NCBI RefSeq assembly: GCF_000002995.4
Contig: NW_025062478.1
Location: 1,240,001 to 1,304,000 of the forward strand
Reading direction: 5' to 3'
Length of the DNA stretch: 64,000 bases
Source: Brugia malayi
Taxonomy: Eukaryota; Nematoda; Chromadorea; Rhabditida; Onchocercidae
Shown here: piece after piece, positions 1-11,329 of the stretch
How the letters are laid out: each line of letters starts with the position of its first letter
Position numbering within the stretch: position 1 is the stretch's first letter
Position numbers and translations under genes: made by a program
Notes under the pieces: generated by a model
Databases searched by the model: none
Told to the model about the DNA's origin: nothing
Seen by the model: the letters and a program-made list of their open reading frames with translations, nothing else

Positions 1-276
1 TAAAATTGTTTTTTTTTTTTTGATTGACAATGCTTATTTAATCAAAAATTTATAAAAAATAACAAATCATACAAAAGAATTCGTTTTCTGTTATTCTGAA
101 ATAAAATTTTTAATGCTAATTTGTTTTATTTAAAATTAATAATGTTTATTTAATTTATTGATTTTTTTTTTTTTTTTTTTAAAAAATTAGTAGTCTATAA
201 ATAATGAATAAATATAAATGAATAAAAAACCAATTATATTAATTTGATTTTTTTTTGTATGATAGGTATTTTCCAG

Positions 277-3200
277 GTATATAATGCATCACATATGATT
301 GGCTCTGCCTTACTAGAACTTGGCATAAATGCAGGTGAGGCCAGCCGAGTTGGTATTGCTGGCCTTAACTCGGCTCGTTATATCATTGCTCAAAATGCTC
401 TAATCAATTATTCTATTGTTTTCGTACCATTATATTATAATTATAATATGGAAATTTTATGGTTAGTATAGTTGTAAAAACAAATTTTAGTATTTCTTTT
501 TTACTGCCCTGTTTCCTTGCGAAATAAAGTAATTTTCCTTTCTTGATAGTTCAGATTGTTGACTTCTTTGTCCTCAGTACTGGTAGAATCTCAAATCTGT
601 ACTGGTTTCGTTCTGTGTACGTGTACTGTGGGAGTCTTCGTGAAATACTTTATTATTCAAATCTCAAATTTGGGTAATTAACCCACAGATTAACATTAAG
701 AATTATACGACATTACAATAATGAATTAATGCATTACATATAAACGTAAATTATAAAACATTTAAAGATATAAGCAAGCTAGACACCTCGCAACCGAGCC
801 ATACCAAACAAAGAACTATAATGAATGGCTTTGTAAGGAAGAAAATTGGGAGGGATTTTATGGGTGTTAAGAGGTGTTAAGGTTACAAAGTGGATTAAGA
901 TCACTTAAAAACAATAATAGTCTTTGTTTACTACGTTATAGCTTTGCCGTTGTTGCTTATAAATGTAATTTTAATTTATTTTTTTTAAAAAATAAAATTC
1001 AAAATTAACAAAATATGATTTTTAGGCCCTAAAATTGTTACAAATATTATAATATGGCTTAAGTAACTTGTTTTTTTTTTTTTTTCTAACTCTTCTAATT
1101 AATTTTCTTCTAGTTAATTTAACTCAATTTATAGCTAATAATAGGACTAATTTCATTGCTTTTAATGTAACATTTCATTTAAGTAATAAGAAATTTTACC
1201 TCAAAAATATTTGACATTTTTTTATGTCATATTGAAACATTTTAAAAATTTTTGTGCTAATTTTCCTTTCTTGTTTTTCGCCACCAAAACTAACATTAAA
1301 AAAATTTCAGTACAATTATTGATCGTTGCAAATTGGAACTAATTTTTTGTGATACAATTGAACGAGCGAATAAATTTGTCGCTGAAATACGACAAAAAAA
1401 GCTTAAAATGCTTAAAAAAATTATTATTTTGAATGATGAAAAAGAGAAAATTGATCGAGAATTTTGTAAACATTCAGAAATTGAGGTATATTCACCTTTA
1501 ATAAATTAATTTTAATGTAAATTAAACATTTTTTGGAACAAAAATAAAAAAATAAAATAAAATTTTTGTTTTGAGTAAGTTACTTTATAAAAACTTAAAC
1601 ATTTAGCATATAATTTAAGAAAACACTTATATGCATTTTGTTAATTTTAGATTTATGATTGGAATTATCTATTAGAACTTGGTAATTCAAATTTAAAACC
1701 TGTAACACCACCATCACCATCAAATATTTATATCATTTGTCATACTAGTGGTACTACAGGTTACAAAAAATTTCTTTTTTTATTACTATTTTAATATAAT
1801 TATTTGAATATAATTTAAGAACAAAACTTAAGTTAATTACTATTTTACTATATTTATTTATTATAATTAAGTACCACACAGTAAATAAATACCAGGAATA
1901 CATATTAAGAAAAAGTTAAGTTAATTTTTCACTTATACTTTATAAAATAATAAGTAGTATTATTATAATTAATTTCAACACAGTAAACAAATACCAGGAA
2001 TAGATATAATATCTCAAAATATTATTACTCAGATAAATTAAATAGTACTCAGGTAACGATAATATTATCAAATCAAATATTGCTTAATCTTTAGATACTC
2101 CAAAAGGTGTTCAATTGTCACATCGAGCAATATTAGTATCAATGAGCGGATTATATGTTCAATTATGTTTACCGCCTCATGATATCATTTTTGATCATAA
2201 TGATGTTTACTTATCATTTTTATCACTTGCACATGTTTATGAGCAGTTACTTCAAGTCAACAAATTTCTTTATTTTATTTTATTTTTCTTCTTTCAATCT
2301 TAGTTTTAATTTTTTTGCTGCTAATAAAACTTTTAAACTTTTGAAATAGTATTAAAATTTTTGAAAAAAAAGTATAATTTATTAACAAATTTTAAAGTTA
2401 TGATTGAAGTGTGATTTATTAATAAAATTTAAAGTTATGAATGAAATTTTTGAAATATATCATTGATAAATGAAATTTATTAATAAGGTTAATAAAAAGT
2501 AATTAATTAATTAATTTAGGCATTTATTATTTATATTGGTGGTCGAATTGGTATATTTGGTGGTGATCCAAAGCGATTAATTCATGATATGAAATTATTA
2601 CAACCAACAATTGCAGCATTCGTACCACGATTATTGAATCGTTATCATGATATGGTGATAGAGAATATAAGAAAGCAGAATATTATAAAACGATTTATCT
2701 TTTACATAGCATTAAAAGTATATGCTTCATTAACTAATTATTTTGAGTGAATTAAAAAGTTAAAAAAAAATTTTTGAATGATAAACATTGAAAATTTAAT
2801 AAATACTCAAAAAGTTACCATTTAGAACTTGAAAAAATTTTTTTTTCAAATATTATTTAAAATCAAACAAAGAACAAAGAGTGAAAAAGGTAAGCAAATC
2901 ATTTAAAAAATTTTTTTTAAAAGAAATATTAGCAAAAAGTTAATAAATATTCTTCCGAAACTTTTTTAATTTGATTATTTCAGAATATTTAATAACTATA
3001 ACAGATATCACCTTTGTTCAAATAATGGATCAATTTGAAATTTATTTAATGAATTATTTACGAATTTAAGCTACTTAATGAATTATCTAAGGGATTTAAA
3101 TTAAACAAGTTTGTTAAATAGAAATATTTAGTGGAAATTACGACAATTAGCCAAAGGACGACTTCATTTCAACACATTCTGGGATAAAACAGTTTTCAAA

Positions 3201-5220
3201 AAAACTCGAGCTCTATTTGGCGGTCAATTGCGCTTAATTACATCTGGTGGTGCGCCAATTTCCACCGATGTGATGAATTTTTCACGGGTTGTTTACGGTT
3301 GTTTATTAATTGAAGGGTAAGTGAGGAATTTATCTTTCAATTTAAGTAAAAATTTAATCAAAATTTGTTAGGAATTTAATGCATACCAAAAAATTACTCA
3401 TTCATATTCAAAAATGTTTTAAATACATTAAAAATTTGATGGACAATTTCAAATTAACTAAATGAGAAAAGAAAAAAAGGTCAAATTAAAAATTTACTTT
3501 TTATTTTTTTTAATCAAAACGATTTAAAATTATAATTCTTTCAAAATATGCAAATTTTTTTTCCTAGTTATGGCCAAACAGAATGTTCAGCAGCTGGTAC
3601 TATATCATTACCATTTGATACAATTAGTGGACATGTTGGTGGACCAGCAGTTTGGGCCCAGGTCAATTTCTTAATTTCATATAAAATATTCTCATTTGTT
3701 TTTTTTTTTTAAATGCAAATAACCATTTCAAATATGAAATGATAATTTAAATTTATAATATTTCTCAATGAAAATATAAAAGTTGTTATCATCAATATTA
3801 GGTGAAATTAGTGGACGTAAAAGAAATGGGATATAGTGCAGAACAAAATACCGGCGAAGTATGTTTTCGTGGTGCCGGTATTATGGATGGTTATTTTAAC
3901 GATCCGGAACTTACATCACAAACAGTAGATGAAGAGGTTAAACGGAAAACTTAAAATTCTCGGAAAATTTAAGTAAAAAAAAAAAAAATTATCATATTTC
4001 GCAATTAATAAAATTTGAAGTATTTCATCAATAGTAAGAAATAAAGTTTTACTTTTTTTATAAACACATAATTGATTTCATCAAAAAAAAAAAATGTGTC
4101 GAATTTATTTTTTCTTTCTTTTTTTTTAAAATAATTTTTTCAATTTAGGGTTGGTTACATACCGGTGATATTGGAATGTGGTTACCTAATGGTTCATTGC
4201 GTATTATTGATCGAAAAAATAATTTATTCAAATTAGCACAAGCTGATTTTGTATCACCTGAACAAATTGAAAATGTTTACTTGCAACATCCTTTGGTGAA
4301 ACAGGTAAATCTGAAAAAGATGAGAAAAAAAGAAAACAATTTAATAGAATTTTTGGAAAAAAAATTTTTTTTTTTTATAAAATTTCTATAAGTTTTTTTT
4401 TTTCTTTGTTTCTGTTTCTTATAAATGATTTTGTTTAATGTAGCACAATTATTTATAAATTTTAACAATTTTTAAAATGTTTGAAATTTTTTCAGAAAGA
4501 TTTTTTTATAGTTTAATTGAAAATGCTCAATTGTTAGAGTGAAATTTGCAGCAATAGAATTCAAAAATAATTTAAAAATTTAGTTTAAAGTGATGGAATA
4601 ATTTTCATTTCAGATTTTCGTTCATGGCTCAACAATTCATGCATATTTAATAGCTATTGCTGTTGTTGATGTTGACAAACTTCGCGCTGATATTGACAAA
4701 TCAAACAAGAAGGTAAATTTTTGAAAATTTTTTGAATTTTTTTTCGAAAAAATTTCTGAAATTTTTTCTTTTTTTTTGCATACCTCTATAGATTATTTAT
4801 TAACCACATGCGCCAATTAAATAAAATTTCTCTATTCTATTAAATAAATAATTTGAATAGAAAATGAAAATCAATCTTTCCACATAAATTTTAAATTTGA
4901 ATTTCAAAAAATTCTACTTTTCATAGTTTAAGTTTGGAAATTTCACAAAAATATCGAAATTATCAGTGATGGAATATCTTTGTGATCAAAATGTACGACG
5001 ATACTTTCTCATTAAGCTACGAGAATTTGGTAGCAGTAAAGGTTTGAGTGGTATTGAACAAATTAGAAATATACATTTGTTGGAGGATGAATTCACAATT
5101 GAAGCTGGATTACTAACACCAACCTTAAAGATTATTCGAGTAAAATTGAAAGATAAATTTAAGGATATTTTAGATGAAATGTATCGTGAAGAATTGAATT
5201 TAAATTCAACGTTCAATTAA
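277..5220 (+). CDS. Long-chain acyl-CoA synthetase (ACSL-type), 5'-truncated by the window edge
   Basis: This enzyme activates long-chain fatty acids with ATP and CoA, usually at ER or mitochondrial outer membranes. Exons: 277-461, 1311-1485, 1651-1759, 2095-2255, 2520-2717, 3132-3316, 3568-3661, 3802-3936, 4149-4304, 4614-4712, 4927-5220; frame is kept throughout, giving 596 residues ending at TAA 5218-5220. Family members are about 700 residues, so roughly 100 N-terminal residues, with any membrane anchor, lie left of the window. Motifs in order: NSARYIIAQNA with VPLY; the AMP-binding P-loop, read as HTSGTTDTPKG across an intron; FLSLAHVYEQ; VPRLLNRYHD; YGQTECSAAGT; GWLHTGDIG; the linker DRKNNLFKLAQADF; and LLTPTLK with the C-terminal lysine. 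These align colinearly with human ACSL1. The P-loop Asp, where Gly is usual, is odd. Which nematode acs paralogue it matches is not determined. Confidence 0.93.
663..684 (-). other. SL1-like sequence, antisense in an intron of the acyl-CoA synthetase gene
   Basis: Read on the minus strand, these 22 bases match the nematode SL1 spliced leader at 20 positions; the mismatches are at leader positions 3 (G for T) and 16 (A for G). The next bases on that strand are ATTTGAAT rather than a GT donor, so this is not an intact SL RNA gene. It could be a remnant of a reverse-transcribed trans-spliced mRNA, or chance. Confidence 0.4.
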
Positions 5221-8113
5221 AATTTTAGTATTTGATCTGAGAGAGAGAAAGAGGAAAAAAAAAAGGAGTTATTTAAAATTCAACAATTTTTAAATTTGAA
5301 ATCGAATATGTGCAGAATTTTTGGCTGAAAATATCTTGTTAAATTTAACTTAGTGATACATTCATATGTATTCGCATGATAATTATCATAAAATAATGCA
5401 AATTATGAATTTTATCAACACTATAAAATATTTAGCAAATTGCAATTTGTAAGATAACCAAATTAAGATAATTTTTTAAAGTGATAATTTTAAAGCGAGA
5501 GATGAAACATCAAGAAATAAAGCTTGCCATTGATAAGTTGATAGTTAAACGCAATAAATATTATATCATTTTCTTTTTTTTTTTTTTTTTTTTTTCATCT
5601 CAACAAATTGAAGTGAGTGGTTCAATCAGTTTTTTGAACAAACATCAAAATAATAAATAATTTTTTTTTTTTTATCAAAACAATTTCAATAAACATTATG
5701 CATCAATTTGAATAACTGTTAATAAAATTAGCAACAATTATTGCATAAGAGTGGATAAGGACAATTAAGTTGGAGAAATTAAATAAGTGCTTATCAATTA
5801 ACACCGATTAACAATGATAACCGCTACTGATTATCAGCGATAATTATTTGGGCGAATCAAATTATTACCTAATGGATAAATAGCAGTGACTAATTTGAGT
5901 GATATTTCGGAAAAGTCTTATAAAACAGTAAAAATACATTAATATGCCATTTGACATATGTAAAGAGTAACGTAAGTATTAAACTTTATTGAAGTCAACG
6001 TATTAACGTAGATTTTGACGTATATTGACGTAGTATTACGCAAGTATTAACGATTATTGGCGTTCACACTCCTTATTAAACTATCAGTGTAAATGATTTA
6101 TTCAGAAAAAAATGCACCATTTTGCACAATATAAACATTAAGCTTATTATGAAAATATTTAAAAAATCAAGTAAAGAGAAGAAAAAAAATTGAGCAATAT
6201 GTTATACAATAACAGTGATAATTAAAAATATTACGATATAAAGATTTTTTAAAAAAAAAGTACTACGATATTACAAGAATTTAAAAATATCAAAAAAAAA
6301 AGATATGACAGTTGACAATGATAAGACTCGATGCACCTTATCATAAAGTTCAAAGAATTGAAAAAATAATGATTGCTTAACTTAACAAACGAATCTACCA
6401 GCGCTTGCTGCAAACCTATGGCTAGAAAAGGTTAACATAAATTTTATTACAAAAGAGGACAGAACAGGAAGTCATCTTGGATGCAAGGTAGTAGTATATA
6501 ATTCTTAAATACATTTTTTTTCTCCTCGAAATAGCTTTCAGCTTTTTACATACATTCTAGGATAATAACTAAATTTTATCTTATAATACCTAACAAAATT
6601 TCGAGAAAAAAAAAGGATTATACTTTTCACTGGTAAATTCTAAATTTATCACATCTATTACACTTATACTAAAGAAATAATATATACTTATTATATTAAA
6701 AATAAAACTAAATAATTTAATATTTAACGAAAAAAAAAAAGAAAAAAGACGAAACCATTTGCGTGTATCCCAAACTGAAATATTGTTTCAACGAATTTTG
6801 TCGTTATTGGTCTTCTTTGAAGTATTTCTATTGCAACAGATGGTGACAGATTCAGTCTTAGGAGAACGATGAACTTTTATCCTGAAAAGTATAAAATAGC
6901 ATTGATCATTTAGAAAGCGATGCGGAAGCATTCCGGAAATTGAAGATTAGTGGCAAAGATAAACTATAATTTAGATTCGTATAAAATAGCGGATAGTATA
7001 AAGGTTTTTATAAATACTAATCTGTTCCATATTTTTTAAAATGAAATTTGCTGATTTTAACATCAGATGAAATGATGTTTCTTAGTTTAAAAAACTATTA
7101 TTAAATGACATAAGCTTGGATGTGTTAAAACATTGTTTTCAAAATTTTGTCAAATTCTCTGCGATCATCAAAATTTGAATCTTTTATGCTAAATTGATCC
7201 ATCACTACTACCTGTCCTTAATTTTCATAGTTTTTGTTAAATTTTAAACTGCATGCAAGATAAAAAATTATTTTTCTTACAAGAATAAGATAGCTGAGTG
7301 AATGAATAGTTTCTTTCTTTGGTAACAATAACAGTTCCTAAATCTTTAGATAGTTTTTTTTTTTTTTTTTTTGAACTTTACAACTGAAATTCATCTATCA
7401 GAATGAGTAAGTGATAAATATGACAGCAGCAAAAATTTCAAGTTATAAGTTTATTTGACATATTCTTCTATAAGGCAGACGATTTTACAATGTTAATAAA
7501 AATTTACAAAGTTAATTTTTGAATTTGAAATCAGAATTGTCCTTTTGCTAGAATAAACAATCAAAAGCTAATGGATTCATCCTAACATAGATGCATTTTC
7601 AATTTAATTCAAATCCGTCTAACATTGGAAACTCTCAAAACATACATACAACCACCGCCAACAGTAGCAATTGAAGATTAAACTGTAGCAAATGCTTTAA
7701 GAAGACAAAATTGCTCGGTGGGTTTAGTTGCGAGTTGCGGTAGATATTAAAAATGAAAATATATTTAATAGAAATGAAGTAATGTGAGCCTTTACGTATA
7801 TTTAAATTATTTATGTGTTAGCATAGCGTCAAGAAATTATGTATTAAATTACGTTAGCATTAGCTTTTAAGTATATTTAAATTATTTGTGTTAGCATAGA
7901 TCAAGAAATAAATTATATGTTAAATTAGATTAACATTAACTCACATTATTATTAATAAATTTGGTTGTATTATTGCAAATAGCATATGTGTCAAAGTGTA
8001 TTCTCAGTAATATCTATATTAGCGATTATGTTTAATAATTTCAAATTATCAAATTTCTTATAATCTTACATATTATTTCTTCCAGGACATTACGATATAG
8101 CATTTCATTGAAA
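5221..8113. other. Intergenic region between acyl-CoA synthetase and SMIM12-like genes
   Basis: No convincing exon on either strand. A candidate AATAAA polyadenylation signal for the upstream gene is at 5516-5521. Around 5960-6060 there is an ACGT-rich stretch of loosely repeated ACGTATT/TTGACGTA blocks. Around 7795-7942 a segment of about 75 bp is imperfectly duplicated. The rest is AT-rich sequence with poly(A)/poly(T) runs. Confidence 0.6.
7795..7942. repeat. Imperfect tandem duplication, unit about 75 bp
   Basis: Both halves contain GTATATTTAAATTATTT, then GTTAGCATAG, a CAAGAAAT block and a TTAAATTA block. They differ by small indels and substitutions, as expected of an old local duplication. 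Confidence 0.5.
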
Positions 8114-8893
8114 ATGTGGCAAGTTTTTATCGGTTTGTTTACTCGTTTATATTCTTTACATATTTCTGGAAATTTAGATTCTAACAAGAATTAAACATTA
8201 TCTTGATAACATATTAAATATTGATAAGTAACGCTTTCATCCAAAGTTTACTTTTACTTTTCAATTTCACTTTACTTCCATAATTTACATTCATTTAACT
8301 TTTCCTTTATATAAATAGCTTTGTTTTAGTAAAGAAATTTGATCGTTGTTACGCTGAAATGAAAAGTTGAACTTAACATTCAATATTTCTAAGACGTAAT
8401 ATGATAATTTAGTGGTGAAACGTATATACATCATTTAAAGTTATGTTTTGTGAAGTATAATAGAGATATGATCGAAATTAAGTTTGTGATTGATTACAAA
8501 AATTAATAGAAGTGATGCATCATTTATTATCAATACATCTTTATTCTTAATAATGATTAGAACTGTAGGGATGATTCATTGATTCTTTTATTTACTTATT
8601 CTAATTGCATTATTTTAGCCAGATATTCAAAAATACTTGTTATGCCATTTGTGGTGGTAATTGGTGCAGTTGGTTATTTTATGGAACAAAAATTTTCCAC
8701 TCCAAAGAAAATTCCATACTTGGATGCATCAGTAAACGAAGGACGTGAAAAGCGACAAATGGAAATTGAATTAGATTCAGAGTATGGTACTCCAATGGAT
8801 ATTACAAAAATTAAGAGTAAGATAGTTCCCGAATCAAGTTTATTGTTGAATACTGGTCGAAAAGGTTTGATTGACAATGAAAGCCGTTGTTAG
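8114..8893 (+). CDS. SMIM12-like small single-pass membrane protein
   Basis: Two exons: 8114-8132 (only 19 coding bases, MWQVFI) and 8619-8893, joined through a split Ala codon, giving 97 residues. Human SMIM12 is 92 residues and begins MWPVFW with PVAFVVGAVGYHLE; here MWQVFI is followed by PFVVVIGAVGYFMEQKF, so both the start and the hydrophobic segment (about residues 14-29) line up. A charged region (EGREKRQMEIEL) and a C-terminal tail with VPESSLLLNTGR follow, matching the family layout. The start is set by the short first exon; the second exon also opens in frame upstream, but that part is intron. An AG acceptor ending near 8085 lies about 30 bases before the ATG and could receive a spliced leader. 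SMIM12 function is poorly known. The gene sits on the same strand as, and about 0.9 kb before, the first J-protein gene. Confidence 0.82.
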
Positions 8894-8980
8894 GCATTTC
8901 ACTGTAACAGTAGTAGTATTAGTAGTGACGGGTATTTTAAATTATGTTGCTCATTATTTTTTGTTTTGTTTTCAGTAAAA

Positions 8981-9043
8981 GTATTTTTGTTTTCGATAAA
9001 GGTATTTTTGTGTTCAATAAAGGTATTTCTGTTTTCGATAAAG
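8981..9043 (+). repeat. 21-bp tandem repeat in the 3' UTR of the SMIM12-like gene
   Basis: Three adjacent 21-base copies (starting at 8981, 9002 and 9023) of the form GTATTTTTGTTTTCGATAAA plus one base, with a degenerate half copy on each side. They lie between the stop codon and a candidate AATAAA at 9373-9378. Confidence 0.7.
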
Positions 9044-9372
9044 TGTTTTTATTCTTAAAAGTAGGATCTGTCATTTATTCTTATCCGTCTTTCTAGTTAA
9101 CTACTCTTTCTAGTTTCTGAATACCAAATAATCATTGGATTGAATTAAGTGTTAAATTTTTGAGACGATTTTTTCTGTTTGTCTCTTTAATTTTCCATTC
9201 TAATTTATATGCTTACACATGTTGTATTTGTAGTGTTGCCAAAGAAATTATGTTTTTATTTGAGATACAAAGAGCATTGTCAGTGGCATATGCACTTAGA
9301 ATTTGATTTAAATTCATTCATTGTTTTTATTTGTTTATTGTGAAATATTTATATTTATTGCATGTTTAAGAA

Positions 9373-9378
9373 AATAAA
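9373..9378 (+). terminator. Candidate polyadenylation signal of the SMIM12-like gene
   Basis: AATAAA about 480 bases after the stop codon and about 400 bases before the acceptor of the next gene. It is assigned from position only. Confidence 0.4.
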
Positions 9379-9773
9379 AGTTTATTAAACAGTATCATCC
9401 ATTGTAACCGTTTTTTTTCCGGGGGACAATTTACTGCAATTTTGAGATATTTTTCAGTCAGCTCAATATGAAATCAGAAATGAAAATTATCTAAATAAAT
9501 AAAGCTTACTTTCAGAAGCTCTTACCAAATTAAGTTGAATTGATTTTCGAAGTAATGGGTTGGAGATTTGTTTATTCCTTAAATTTCACGAAATCTTATT
9601 TACATTTGAATGATTTAGCATTCAGTACCGTTATTCAAAAAATAGGATTTGCATCTTATATCCCAAGGTTGGTATATTTTTTTTATTACATAATGATAAA
9701 TCTTTTAAGAGAGATTTTAAATAGAGGTTTTGTTTAAAATTTCACTAATTATTGTTTTTGTACATTAACTCTA

Positions 9774-9812
9774 GTGCATCCATTTTTTTCCCTCTCTCTA
9801 CCTCTGTTTTTC
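9774..9812 (+). promoter_or_regulatory. Putative trans-splice acceptor and 5' UTR of J-protein gene 1
   Basis: The AG of AACTCTAG at 9773-9774 is preceded by a T-rich tract and followed 38 bases later by the ATG at 9813. No upstream exon joins it in a convincing frame, so spliced-leader addition here is the simplest reading. An alternative is a cis-spliced upstream exon near 9555-9666. Confidence 0.4.
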
Positions 9813-11329
9813 ATGAAACGAAATCACTACGACGTGTTGGATATTCCATATGATGCAACAGATGAGGAAATAAAGAATGCTTTTGTTAAAAAATCTCAAC
9901 AAGTAAGTTTTGTGTTTTCTTTTTCCATTTTGCAAGCAATAACGAAAAATGATTTATAGAAACTCTATAAACATCCATCATTTTTTTTCCTTAATTCTAG
10001 AAGAGTTAATTTTATCACAGAGTATTTCTTCTTGTTATATATGATATGAAATTTGTTAGATTAAATCTTAAAATATATGGGAATAGGATATATATGAAAG
10101 ATATTTTTCAATTTTGCAGTAACATTTCTGTTTTTTTTTTTTCAAATAAACTTTTACGAAAAGAAAAATTTTGCACAAAATTTGTTCAGTTTTTTTCTTA
10201 TAGCAGTTACTATTGTTCAATTGATTACGTTGTATGCGAGCCATAATATCAACCAAATGATTGATTATTTGATTGTTTCAATTCAATCATTTAATTACTG
10301 CTATGTTCTACAAACTATATGTTTAATTAAATAAACAATGTTTGAAAAAATTTGCTCAAAAATTTCGAAGTTTTTTTTAAATAAAAAAATTACCTTATAC
10401 AGAAAATAAGAATTATTTCATTGTTATTAGCTGCATCCAGATGGCAAAGATTTCAATCCAGAAATGATACGATCAGTAGATAAATATGCGCCAGATGTTA
10501 CCGAACAGTTCATGCAATTGAAAACTGCTTATGACATTTTGCGACGTTCAGCACGAAGGAAACAATATGATCAAATGATGGGAATTGAACGTTTGAAGCG
10601 TTTCAATAAAGTAAAAATCATTTTCATAATACAAATTAACATTTTAGTATTAACAAAAATAACTAAATTTTAATATTAACTAAACTAGCTGACATTATAA
10701 GTAAAATAATTAGCTAAAAATTGGGAATGTCAAAGAGAAGAAGTTGGTTTAATTTAAACTATTTTTGTGTAAGTAAGTAATATAGATATAGTTTTTTTTT
10801 TCTTTTTTTTTTTTGTTTTTCAGCGGCCGGAAAAATTAAATCTTTATGAAGTTGAGACAAAAAGGAACAATTTCATGACAAATTTTGGTATGTCAGCTCG
10901 AGAATTCATCAGCAGTGATTTTTATGTACGATTAGCAAATAATTCGGATAATTCGTTATTATATTTCACTATTGGCGGCGTAATAGTCATTTTGATACTA
11001 CAAAGATTGTACATCTGGTACTCTTTTCTTGGTTTTAATGTATTTTAATATAAAAGAAAAAGATATTGGAAGAAAAAGTATAAATTTTTGAATAGAATTT
11101 ATCAATTACATTCGATAATTTTCTTAATATTTATTTATATTAGCTAAAGTTGTTTTTTTTTTTTCTTAGTATTTTGGTTATCATAAGAAACATGTCGATT
11201 TCTCGTAGGTTAATTAGAGGTTATTAGTATTTCTAATTAACTATGACTTTTGGACAAAATTATTCTACATTTTCTTTTTATAGGTATCTAGAATCTACCT
11301 ACAACGAGAAATCTGATACGAATGTGTAA
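9813..11329 (+). CDS. J-domain co-chaperone with C-terminal membrane span (J-protein gene 1, DNAJC4/DNAJC30-like class)
   Basis: J proteins stimulate Hsp70 ATPase through the HPD loop. Exons: 9813-9902, 10431-10610, 10824-11017, 11284-11329; 169 residues. The J domain starts almost at the N-terminus (NHYDVLDIPYDATDEEIKNA), the HPD motif is residues 32-34 (LHPDGKDF), and helix III reads QFMQLKTAYDILRRSARRKQYD. The loop between HPD and helix III is several residues longer than usual. A hydrophobic segment (LLYFTIGGVIVILILQRL, about residues 132-150) near the C-terminus should anchor it in a membrane. If the last intron is retained, exon 3 simply reads on to a TAA at 11046-11048, giving a slightly different tail. 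Unlike the next two genes it lacks a clear mitochondrial presequence in this model; an upstream exon could supply one. First of three tandem J-protein genes. Confidence 0.82.

Noticed and set aside
663..684. SL RNA gene
   Set aside because: No GT donor follows the leader, and no Sm site or stem-loops are visible in the next 100 bases of that strand.
9540..9670. Possible first exon of J-protein gene 1 (MGWRFVYSLNFTKSYLHLND...)
   Set aside because: It looks like a presequence, but no donor in it gives the phase needed at the 9774 acceptor with a sensible protein. Kept only as an alternative.
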